This document shows, piece by piece, positions 47,938 through 54,677 of a DNA stretch of 64,000 nucleotides. A program made the translations under genes and the position numbers. The DNA lies in assembly GCA_038329865.1 (NCBI GenBank), contig JBBQNK010000004.1, positions 1 through 64,000 on the forward strand, given 5' to 3'. Every line of letters starts with the position of its first letter. Position 1 is the stretch's first letter. Source of the stretch: JANMES01 sp038329865 (lineage in GTDB: Bacteria > Planctomycetota > Phycisphaerae > Tepidisphaerales > Tepidisphaeraceae). Below the pieces are notes generated by a model. That model had not been told where the DNA came from, searched no databases, and saw only the letters and a list, made by a program, of their open reading frames with translations.

Positions 47938-48104
47938 AAAGAATGGGAAAGTAACAGCGCAGAAAAATCCGCCCGACGTCACAGGCCGTAGGGAGGAATG
48001 GGTGCTTTCCTCGATGCAACAAGTGGCGACCGGGCGGTTGTGGGAAGACCGCGGGAATTTAATTTTTCAGCCAAGGCACTGCCGACGCTTGGTTTCGCAA
48101 TCGA

Positions 48105-48329
48105 TCAGGCGACCTGGGTTTCGAGCGATGCACCACCCGCCAGCACGCCGGCGATGGTTTCTTGCAGCTTTCGCTCTGCATTGCGAATGTCGAACGTGGC
48201 CACGCCGGTTTGGCGGTGGGCCAGGAGGCGATCGATTCCGCCGGGGCGGGCGATCGCGTCCATCATTTTGGCGTCGATGAGATTTTCGATCGCCTTACGC
48301 AACATCTCGGCCTGTGTAACTGACATCAT
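48105..48329 (-). CDS. Small helical protein controlled by the c-di-AMP riboswitch
   Basis: 74 residues from the ATG at 48329, which has AAAGGAG six bases upstream; GTG 48332 and ATG 48326 are alternatives. The sequence SVTQAEMLRKAIENLIDAKM then MDAIARPGGIDRLLAHRQTG looks fully helical and charged, without membrane segments or cysteines. No family recognised. It is the first gene behind the riboswitch and terminator at 48371-48653, so its expression should fall when c-di-AMP is high, by analogy with the class. Cytosolic regulator or subunit is a guess. Confidence 0.65.
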   Translation of the reverse strand: MMSVTQAEMLRKAIENLIDAKMMDAIARPGGIDRLLAHRQTGVATFDIRNAERKLQETIAGVLAGGASLETQVA

Positions 48330-48370
48330 CACAAACTCCTTTTGCGCCGTGCGGCGCGACTGTGCCCCGC

Positions 48371-48392
48371 AAAAAATCGCTGATTAACAGCG
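48371..48392 (-). terminator. Intrinsic terminator in the riboswitch expression platform
   Basis: Read on the minus strand, CGCTG-ttaat-CAGCG is followed by A and six T. It lies between the c-di-AMP aptamer and the ribosome site of the 74-residue gene. The outer GCCCC/GGGGC can extend the fold. It is the expected off-switch structure. Confidence 0.7.
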
Positions 48393-48454
48393 TGGGGCGT
48401 GCAGCAACTGGAACTAGGTAGGAATGCGAACGCAAAAGCGCCGATCCCTTTCAC

Positions 48455-48653
48455 ATGCCGACGGAGTTAGCTGACGGGCTGGGAGTTGAAAGTCTCCCTC
48501 AGCAGATCAAAAAAACTTCTGATCTACCGATAAGCCCCGTGCCACGCAGGAAAGATTTACATCCTTCCCTGTGACGATACGAACTGAACCTTGCGGAACG
48601 GCTCGTATTGGTTTCTCCGCGTCTTTCGAATGGCTCGAAAGACTTAGGCGGTC
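48455..48653 (-). ncRNA. c-di-AMP riboswitch (ydaO/yuaA class)
   Basis: On the minus strand the aptamer core elements occur in the family order: GCCTAAGTC, a 9-bp hairpin (GTCTTTCGA/TCGAAAGAC), GCGGAGAAACCA (48609-48620), GGGGCTTATCGG (48527-48538), two hairpins (AGATCA/TGATCT and GGGAG/CTCCC) and CCCGTCAGCTAACTCCGTCG then GC (48457-48478). These match the ydaO elements GCCGAAUCC, ACGGAGGAACC, GGGGUUAAUC and CCCGACAGCUAACUCCGGAG from memory of the family. Unusual is the region between the second and third element, about 70 bases with two extra hairpins, where most members have under fifteen. The call is by eye; a covariance search would settle it. Confidence 0.78.
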
Positions 48654-48666
48654 AAGGAAGTTAGTG

Positions 48667-48694
48667 ATTATGATATTTCCTGAAACGAAGTCAA
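48667..48694 (-). promoter_or_regulatory. Sigma70-like promoter of the riboswitch-led transcript
   Basis: TTGACT (48689-48694, minus strand) and CATAAT (48667-48672), 16 bases apart, each matching five of six consensus bases. The expected start is within a few bases of the first aptamer base. Confidence 0.7.
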
Positions 48695-48821
48695 GAAAAT
48701 TTTGTTAAATTTTCCACAATGATGCAAATTACTTCACCCATGGGAAAAAGTCGGTCAAATCCGCTTAATCACACCGCGCCTTCGCGGGATTTGTCGACGA
48801 TTCGCATCCTACATCACTATC

Positions 48822-49778
48822 ATGCATGAACACATGAACAACAGCACTACGCACGCCGACTCCCCTCAGTTCATGCAGTGCATGGAAGTCTGGGGCGGGA
48901 ATCAAAATGTGGACAGCGGCGTGGTCATGGCGGGCTTGGACGCCTGGGTGTTCAGCAGGCCCTACGGGAATTCCGCGGGCGGCGGCGATGTGTATTACGT
49001 CTCGTCGTGCGCGACGGGACGCATCACGCGACTGCTCGTTGCCGACGTCAGCGGGCACGGGGAGATCGTCGCCGGCACGGCCTCGTCGCTGCGCGGTTTG
49101 ATGCGAAGGTACGTCAACCACCTCGATCAGAAACAATTCGTCAAATCGATGAACGGCCAGTTCGTCGCGCTCTCCGATGCCGGCTGTTTCGCGACGGCGC
49201 TCGTGACGACATTTTTCGCGCCGACGAACGAGCTCGCACTCTGCAACGCCGGCCATCCGCCGCCGCTGGTGTATCGCGCGAATCGCAAGACGTGGGAATA
49301 TCTCGACGCCGCCGACCGCGACGGCGTGAACATTCCGTTCGGGATCGATGACATCGACGAGTACACGCAGTTCAACGTCCGCCTGCGCATCAATGACCTG
49401 GTGATGTGCTACACCGATTCGCTGATCGAAGCCCGCTCGCCCGGCCAGGATTTTCTCGGTCAGAAAGGCCTGCTCGAAATCGTCAATCAACTCGATCCGA
49501 ATGAGCCGGGAATCTTCACGCAGGCACTTCTCAAGGCGATCGACCAGAAACTCCCCGGCAGCCTCGATGCCGACGACGTGACCGTTCTGCTCTTCCGCCC
49601 CAACGGCATGGCCAAGCGGCCGCCGTTCGTGAAGCGGATGATGGCGCCGATCCGGCTGCTCGGTGCGATCGTCGCGCGGCCGTTCACCGGCGAGCCGATC
49701 CCGTGGCCGGAGTTTTCGCTGCCGAACCTGGGCGGAATGTTTTCATCGCGCATGAATCGCAGCGCGGGAAAACATTAG
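48822..49778 (+). CDS. SpoIIE/RsbU-type PP2C phosphatase
   Basis: 318 residues. No transmembrane or sensor domain; the PP2C domain is the whole protein apart from a basic tail. Signatures: GGGDVYYVSS, LVADVSGHGEIVAGTAS, FFAPTNELALCNAGHPPPLV, VMCYTDSLIEAR and DADDVTVLLFRP. Metal-binding Asp residues appear in GGD, ADVSGHG, YTDS and DADD. These phosphatases act on anti-anti-sigma factors or other phosphoproteins. The C-terminal ~55 residues (VKRMMAPIRLLGAIVARPF) are amphipathic and could touch the membrane. It is divergent from the riboswitch unit. Confidence 0.9.
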   Translation: MHEHMNNSTTHADSPQFMQCMEVWGGNQNVDSGVVMAGLDAWVFSRPYGNSAGGGDVYYVSSCATGRITRLLVADVSGHGEIVAGTASSLRGLMRRYVNHLDQKQFVKSMNGQFVALSDAGCFATALVTTFFAPTNELALCNAGHPPPLVYRANRKTWEYLDAADRDGVNIPFGIDDIDEYTQFNVRLRINDLVMCYTDSLIEARSPGQDFLGQKGLLEIVNQLDPNEPGIFTQALLKAIDQKLPGSLDADDVTVLLFRPNGMAKRPPFVKRMMAPIRLLGAIVARPFTGEPIPWPEFSLPNLGGMFSSRMNRSAGKH

Positions 49779-49794
49779 ACGACCGTTGATCCGT

Positions 49795-50301
49795 CTAAAA
49801 ATCAAAAATGCTGGTCGGCTTGTGATCCGCCGGCTGTGTGGCGGGCGCGGGCTTGTGAAGGTCCACCGGCTTGACGACCGTCTTCCACGGATCCGTCGGC
49901 GGCGCCTGCGGCTGCGGGACGAGTTCGACCGGATGCTGCGGCGCGACGACCGGCGTGGCGGGGGCGGGCGGAGCTTTGTAATCGCCGGCCAGCGCGGCGG
50001 CCACATCGGCGGGCGAACCGTTCAACGGTATCGCGTCGTCCAGTTTCAAATCCTGCATCCGCGTCACCAGCGTGTGATGCATGGCCACGTTTTCCAGATC
50101 CCACTTCCGCGTGTCGGCGAAAGTCTGCTTGAAGCCGAGCTGCTCCTTGGTGAACACGTGCAGCGTTCCCCAATCCGCCGGCAGCATCGAGCCGACGCCC
50201 GGCACCTGGCCCGGCGTGCGAACGACGTGAATCGCCGACAGCGCCAACGGCCAGCCGCTCAGCACCAACGCCACCACCACCAACTTGAACAGACGTTTCA
50301 T
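49795..50301 (-). CDS. Secreted hypothetical protein with Pro-rich tail
   Basis: 168 residues from ATG 50301, behind GAGGAG. Signal peptide KRLFKLVVVALVLSGWPLAL then SA. The mature part begins IHVVRTPGQVPGVGSMLPAD and contains LHVFTKEQLGFKQTFADTRK, then a Pro/Ala/Val tail (PPAPATPVVAPQHPVELVPQ). No family recognised. It is convergent with the SpoIIE phosphatase, 16 bases apart. Confidence 0.65.
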   Translation of the reverse strand: MKRLFKLVVVALVLSGWPLALSAIHVVRTPGQVPGVGSMLPADWGTLHVFTKEQLGFKQTFADTRKWDLENVAMHHTLVTRMQDLKLDDAIPLNGSPADVAAALAGDYKAPPAPATPVVAPQHPVELVPQPQAPPTDPWKTVVKPVDLHKPAPATQPADHKPTSIFDF

Positions 50302-50448
50302 AGTCGACTCCTCTCGAAGCATTTTACCGCCGCGTGCGTAGAGTCACCAAGATTCCCGCGGGTTATATCTCTGGGCGAAGTATATAACGATCCTCCGCGG
50401 GAATTCCGGCGATCTGAAGCGAATTTTCCGGGGAAAGCTGCCTGCCCT

Positions 50449-50988
50449 TCACCGCGCGCCGTGTTCTTTAAGCACTTGAACCACCGCGGTGCGGCCCATG
50501 GTGGTGGCGACGAGTAGCGGCGTCATGCCGTGATGGTCTCGGGCGTTGATGGCGGCGTTGTGTTGTAGCAGGAGCTCGACCATCGCCGCGTTCCCGTCGC
50601 GGGCCGCGTAGTGCAGCGGGGCGTAGCCGTCGTCGTCGGCGCGATTCGGGTCGGCCCCTTTGTTCAGCAGCAGTTCCATCACTGAAAACTTCCCGCGCTC
50701 GGCGGCAAATGCCAGCGGCGTTTGGCCTTGGTCGTTGAGCGCGTCGATTTTCGCGCCGTACTTCAGCAGGCGATCGATCTCGGCGGGATTGTCGTCGAAA
50801 ACCGCCTGGTGGAGCGGCGTGTCGCCGTCGGCGTTTTTGGCGTTGATGTCGGCGCCTGTCGCCTTCACGGCTTCAAGCCGGTCCGGCGTGCCGATCGCCG
50901 CGGCCTCGTGCCACGGGTTCGGCGGGCGAATACATCCGGCGACACTTGCGATCAGAATATTCAGGGCGAGCCATTTCGTGGTCTTCAT
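50449..50988 (-). CDS. Lipoprotein with ankyrin repeats
   Basis: 179 residues from ATG 50988. Signal peptide with lipobox (LNILIASVAGC). Four to five ankyrin repeats follow, with the usual G-x-TPL-x-x-A cores: ADGDTPLHQAVFDDNPAEID, DQGQTPLAFAAERGKFSVME, DDGYAPLHYAARDGNAAMVE and HHGMTPLLVATTMGRTAVVQ. Envelope-located protein-protein interaction scaffold. It follows the gene at 51006 by 17 bases, so both probably form one transcript. Confidence 0.85.
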   Translation of the reverse strand: MKTTKWLALNILIASVAGCIRPPNPWHEAAAIGTPDRLEAVKATGADINAKNADGDTPLHQAVFDDNPAEIDRLLKYGAKIDALNDQGQTPLAFAAERGKFSVMELLLNKGADPNRADDDGYAPLHYAARDGNAAMVELLLQHNAAINARDHHGMTPLLVATTMGRTAVVQVLKEHGAR

Positions 50989-51005
50989 GCGCGCCGATCT
51001 CCAAC

Positions 51006-51395
51006 TCAGTAAGGCGACTTGCTCACGTACCAGGATTTGCCATCCACCTGTCGAAGGCTGATGAGAATCTCGCCGGTCTTGTACGTCGTGTCGGTCGATC
51101 CTTTCTCGCTCGGCACGACCGTGAACTGCGGCTCGTCGGGAATGCTCTCCTTGAAATTCTTCGACGCGTTGCTCTGCATCGCGAATAACTTGTCGTGCGT
51201 TTTGGTCTCCCACGCGTCGGCCTGGTCAGGAAGATAGTACCCCTTCGCGCGGCTCAGGTCTTCGGTCTTGAGCGCTTTGAGAAATGCCGTTGACACGGAT
51301 TTCGGATCGCTGAAATCCACGTGCGACTTGGCAATTTTGTAAACCGCCAGCACGAGCAATCCAAGAATGACAATAATTCCGAGGATGCGACTCAT
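51006..51395 (-). CDS. Small membrane-anchored hypothetical protein (DUF4878-like)
   Basis: 129 residues from ATG 51395. One membrane helix (ILGIIVILGLLVLAVYKIA) and an extracytoplasmic part DPKSVSTAFLKALKTEDLSR ending GEILISLRQVDGKSWYVSKS. The size and shape fit the NTF2-like/DUF4878 cystatin-like proteins. No clear ribosome site. Upstream of the ankyrin lipoprotein in the same direction. Confidence 0.6.
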   Translation of the reverse strand: MSRILGIIVILGLLVLAVYKIAKSHVDFSDPKSVSTAFLKALKTEDLSRAKGYYLPDQADAWETKTHDKLFAMQSNASKNFKESIPDEPQFTVVPSEKGSTDTTYKTGEILISLRQVDGKSWYVSKSPY

Positions 51396-51599
51396 AGGGG
51401 GCCCGGCTTTCTGTAGTGGAACGTGCCACTGTAGCAGGCCCAGGTGCAAATAGCTTTGAAATACTATTTTTGATCCGTCCGGCTTGCCGTAACTCCAGCC
51501 TGCCACAGGGCCGCGAGCGCGATGGCAAGTGATCACTAACCTTGGATTGGATTGCATGTCCAATGAGGTGTGGACGATTGAGTTCACACTGGAGCCAGT

Positions 51600-51821
51600 A
51601 TGAAATTAAAATCACTCATCACGATCGTTCTCCTGGGTGTTTCGATGATCGGCGTTTCCGGTTGCATCGTTCCCGTCGGGCCGTATGGCGGGCATCATGA
51701 CCATGACGACCAATGGCGACGAGGATATGACGACCACCGAGGCTACGGCGATCACCACGGCTATGGCGATCGCGGCGGTTACGGCGACCACGGGCATGAA
51801 GGTTACGGCCGCCACGGGTGA
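51600..51821 (+). CDS. Small lipoprotein with GYGD(H/R) repeats
   Basis: 73 residues. Lipoprotein signal LKSLITIVLLGVSMIGVSGC, mature part IVPVGPYGGHHDHDDQWRRG, then tandem GYGDH, GYGDR, GYGDH units to the end. The His/Asp/Gly composition suggests metal binding (Zn, Cu or Ni) at the surface, by inference. No family recognised. A short intergenic region separates it from the next gene. Confidence 0.6.
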   Translation: MKLKSLITIVLLGVSMIGVSGCIVPVGPYGGHHDHDDQWRRGYDDHRGYGDHHGYGDRGGYGDHGHEGYGRHG

Positions 51822-51912
51822 GCCGCTCGTACCGTGGCCGCGCGATTGGACGCTGGCGCTAAATCATTGAACACCGGATGACTCGGCCAGTTACCCGGCT
51901 ACGATAGTCACC

Positions 51913-52308
51913 ATGGCCCAACAACTTTTCTGGCTGATGGTGCTGGCGATTCCGATCGCGTGCGTGGTTCGCACGGTGATCTTCGAGGAAATTTTCCGTG
52001 AGCCGCGAAACGTCTGCGTTCGATTCAGCAAAACGTGCGCATATCTTCTGCAGCGGAAATTCTTCTACGTCTTCACCTGCGAATACTGCTTCAGCCACTG
52101 GGTGACGATCGCATTCCTGATCTTCACACGATTCAAGCTCCTCATCCTCACCGATTTCCGCGGCTACATCATCGCGTTCTTCGCACTGGTCTTCGTCGCC
52201 AACATCTACCTGAACCTGTACGCAAGACTCCGACTGGAAATCCAGCAGGTGAAGGTCGAGACGAAAAAGGAGGAACAAGAACTCGGCGAAGAATCCGGCC
52301 CAGAGTGA
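51913..52308 (+). CDS. Small membrane protein with CxxC motif (DUF1360-like)
   Basis: 131 residues. Three to four hydrophobic helices (LFWLMVLAIPIACVVRTVIF; VTIAFLIFTRFKLLILTDF; GYIIAFFALVFVANIYLNL). Between them FYVFTCEYCFSHWVTIA resembles the CxxC-x3-W segment of DUF1360 proteins such as YkvI/YtaB-type spore membrane proteins. The charged tail (VETKKEEQELGEESGPE) faces the cytosol. Function unknown. Confidence 0.55.
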   Translation: MAQQLFWLMVLAIPIACVVRTVIFEEIFREPRNVCVRFSKTCAYLLQRKFFYVFTCEYCFSHWVTIAFLIFTRFKLLILTDFRGYIIAFFALVFVANIYLNLYARLRLEIQQVKVETKKEEQELGEESGPE

Positions 52309-52825
52309 TCACGGCCGTTTGGATCGAGGTCTTCGCTCACTCCCGATTTGAATGATCGGGCACATCGGCCGATTTTTTCCTCTCGGCCGAACGCCGCAAA
52401 ATCACAATCCCCGTCCCGGCCATGCGTTAGGCCGATCGAGCAGGGGAAAATCGAGTACAAAAACGTACGGAAAGGTCCGGAAAGGTACGGAAAGGGACGG
52501 GTCAGGCAACGAAAGGAAAAGCCGAATGAGCGGGAACGTACGATGTGTAGCGTTCGTCTCACCGCGTCGCACAGGTCGATTCATTTTGTCAAAGAACACG
52601 CCAATATTAGCTCCGCCGGCGGTGGAGTCAAGAAAAATATTGGTATTGTGTTCGGTATAAGTCTGAGCCACGTTCGGCCGACGAAAATGCGCCAAAAAAT
52701 TCGCCGGGCCGGCGTTACCCTTATCAGTTTTTTAGACGCTCGGCTTTTCTTTCGGAGGCGGTGGAGTGAGTGGAATCGAAAAGGTCGGAGATCCCGCTTC
52801 CGCTCTGCCTACTAACACTACAACA
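52309..52825. other. Gene-free interval with a 10-base tandem repeat
   Basis: About 500 bases without supported coding sequence. Left of the middle lie four tandem ten-base units (52461-52500). Further right is a GC-poor patch (ATATTGGTATTGTGTTCGGT near 52637-52656) that may contain promoters. No family or RNA structure was recognised. Confidence 0.4.
52461..52500 (+). repeat. Tandem decamer repeat
   Basis: Four consecutive units AAACGTACGG, AAAGGTCCGG, AAAGGTACGG, AAAGGGACGG. Period 10 matches one helical turn, so a repeated protein-binding face is conceivable. No second array was seen. Confidence 0.7.
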
Positions 52826-53227
52826 CTACCAATTGTTGACGTCCGAGCCATTGAGGTCAAACCAGATGCTCATGTCCGGATGCATCAAATAGAAGAAGCA
52901 GGCGACGGCGCCAAATGTTCCGAGCGGGAACAGCGGCAAAGAAAAGAAGGAAACGATCCAGGCCAGATGCGTGCCCAGACGACGGCGACGCATTAACAGC
53001 GCAAAAGCCGTCAGTGCCATCACCGATAGAACCAGCAAGATGCACCAAAACACAACCTCGCCGGTCGAAAAGTTCGGCCTTGTGCCCGAGATAATCATGC
53101 CGAGCAAAATGACCGCGAGAAATCCGTATAAAACTCCCCAGATCAGCATGAACCCGGCCACCTGTTTGGCACATTTGGGCGCGCCTCGCAGAAACCAACC
53201 GGTGAGATCGACATTGAAATTGGGCAT
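52826..53227 (-). CDS. Small multi-pass membrane protein
   Basis: 133 residues from ATG 53227, which follows AAGGA. Polar head (NFNVDLTGWFLRGAPKCAKQ), then four hydrophobic segments: MLIWGVLYGFLAVILLGMII, FWCILLVLSVMALTAFALLM, WIVSFFSLPLFPLGTFGAVA. No family recognised. Structure resembles the array members at 23-27 kb in helix count but lacks their tail motif. Confidence 0.65.
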   Translation of the reverse strand: MPNFNVDLTGWFLRGAPKCAKQVAGFMLIWGVLYGFLAVILLGMIISGTRPNFSTGEVVFWCILLVLSVMALTAFALLMRRRRLGTHLAWIVSFFSLPLFPLGTFGAVACFFYLMHPDMSIWFDLNGSDVNNW

Positions 53228-53300
53228 CACTTTCCTTGGGAGGAACAATTGTATCCGTCCCGGTTATTTCCCCCGATCATCCGGCATTCCCAAAATGCAG

Positions 53301-53350
53301 GGTCCGCCTTGGCGGACTACAAGCAATAACCGGTCCGCCAAGGCGGCCCC
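53301..53350. repeat. TCCGCCTTGGCGGA palindromic repeat
   Basis: GGTCCGCCTTGGCGGAC and GGTCCGCCAAGGCGG face each other; each is self-complementary. It lies between two convergent or tandem genes. Confidence 0.75.
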
Positions 53351-53385
53351 TACACAACTGAAGCACACCCTACAAAGCTACAGGA

Positions 53386-54606
53386 TTATCCCCTGCGAAA
53401 ACGAATTGCGAAGTCTATTAGCCGACGCTTCTTGCGCAAGTCAGTAAGCTTGAATGGCAAATCGAGTAACTGCACTCGTTCAGCAATACTTTTTTCCCCC
53501 CGCGCCTTATTTAAGTGAAACAGGAGAACCACTTGTACGTAACTTCGAAGCTGATGAATAATCTCATTGCGGTTAGAAGATGAATGACCACCGTGAATTA
53601 TCCGGTTGCGATAGCGTCTGATATGGTTCAAAATCGAGCGGTGATGTTCGAAATCGGGATATAGAAATGCAACGCGACGCGTCACAGTTTCGTACCTGTC
53701 GGTTGCCATTAGCCGTTCAAGGACAGACCAAAGTTTGATGATTGCGTAGTCGTAATTAAGTTCGTCCAACGCGCGGCTGTATTGGCGAAATAGAGTTTCA
53801 AGCTCCTTCCGATAAGGATGACTTCGAAGAAGCCTTAGCAGAATCACCTCGTTTTGCCGTTTCTTTTTCAGGTCTCCCGATTCAATTAACTTGGCGGGTT
53901 CAATGTAATCCGGCTCAAACCACCACATTTCGTCAGCGAGTTTGCCCGCTCTTTCATGGAGCGTCGATATTGGGCCTGCGGCAACTAAATTGATCGCTTG
54001 CGGCCTACCGCTAAACCAACGCGCTCCTTTGGTGAGATTAATCTGAAAGTTGATCAAGCTACGGGTCAGATCGATGGAGTTGACAGATTTCACACCGGCC
54101 TCTTCGGCTGTCCGTCCACGAACCGCGACCCGCACTTGCGTGTAGTTTTCGGGTAATGGTCTATTCCTAAAGTCCCAACGCAGATTGCTTTCGATCGGCT
54201 TGCGGTCGAACTTTTTAGGGAACGCACGACTGAGAATGAGGCGACACCCGTGAAAAGCTGGAAGGACGAGATCCTTCTCAAACTGAATTGACAGGCTTGT
54301 CATCAAGTAGAATTGCTTTAACGGCTGGCTGAGATAAGTGCCCTCCGCGACTGATGCGGCGCGAAGAAAGAATTGGGCCGAGAAATTAGTTGAGAGTGCG
54401 CAGTCGGTAAGGGCCTTCCATACGATCCGGCTGCTCTCAATTGAAGGGATCTCATCATGAAGCGAGATGTTCTCATCAATTATTGCTTGCCATTCACCGA
54501 TTTCGAAACCTTCAAAGCTCGCCTTCCCATTTGTTACTTTCGCGCGGGTACCTAACTTTGCGAGCAAAGCCGCCGGATCAAAATCGTTGTGCCATTTCGC
54601 GCACAT
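53386..54606 (-). CDS. HEPN-domain (Apea-like) hypothetical protein
   Basis: 406 residues. The C-terminal third contains LNYDYAIIKLWSVLERLMAT and the HEPN signature RNRIIH in HIRRYRNRIIHGGHSS, an R-x4-H motif with the usual Asn after Arg. Together these match Apea-like HEPN domains, many of which are RNases in phage-defence and toxin systems. The rest of the protein is unrecognised. The gene is visibly AT-richer than its neighbours, which suggests horizontal gain. No ribosome site precedes the chosen ATG, so a later start is possible. No partner antitoxin or nucleotidyltransferase gene is adjacent. Confidence 0.65.
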   Translation of the reverse strand: MCAKWHNDFDPAALLAKLGTRAKVTNGKASFEGFEIGEWQAIIDENISLHDEIPSIESSRIVWKALTDCALSTNFSAQFFLRAASVAEGTYLSQPLKQFYLMTSLSIQFEKDLVLPAFHGCRLILSRAFPKKFDRKPIESNLRWDFRNRPLPENYTQVRVAVRGRTAEEAGVKSVNSIDLTRSLINFQINLTKGARWFSGRPQAINLVAAGPISTLHERAGKLADEMWWFEPDYIEPAKLIESGDLKKKRQNEVILLRLLRSHPYRKELETLFRQYSRALDELNYDYAIIKLWSVLERLMATDRYETVTRRVAFLYPDFEHHRSILNHIRRYRNRIIHGGHSSSNRNEIIHQLRSYVQVVLLFHLNKARGEKSIAERVQLLDLPFKLTDLRKKRRLIDFAIRFRRG

Positions 54607-54623
54607 AATGAAAGAGTGAAAAC

Positions 54624-54654
54624 AAAGTGGCCGGCTCTATTGGCCGGCCACTTT
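54624..54654 (-). terminator. Intrinsic terminator after nrdJ
   Basis: AAAGTGGCCGG-ctctattgg-CCGGCCACTTT, an 11-bp stem; on the minus strand it is followed by GTTTTC. It separates nrdJ from the HEPN gene. Confidence 0.75.
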
Positions 54655-54677
54655 CATTGCATAGTTTCTCTTGGGCT

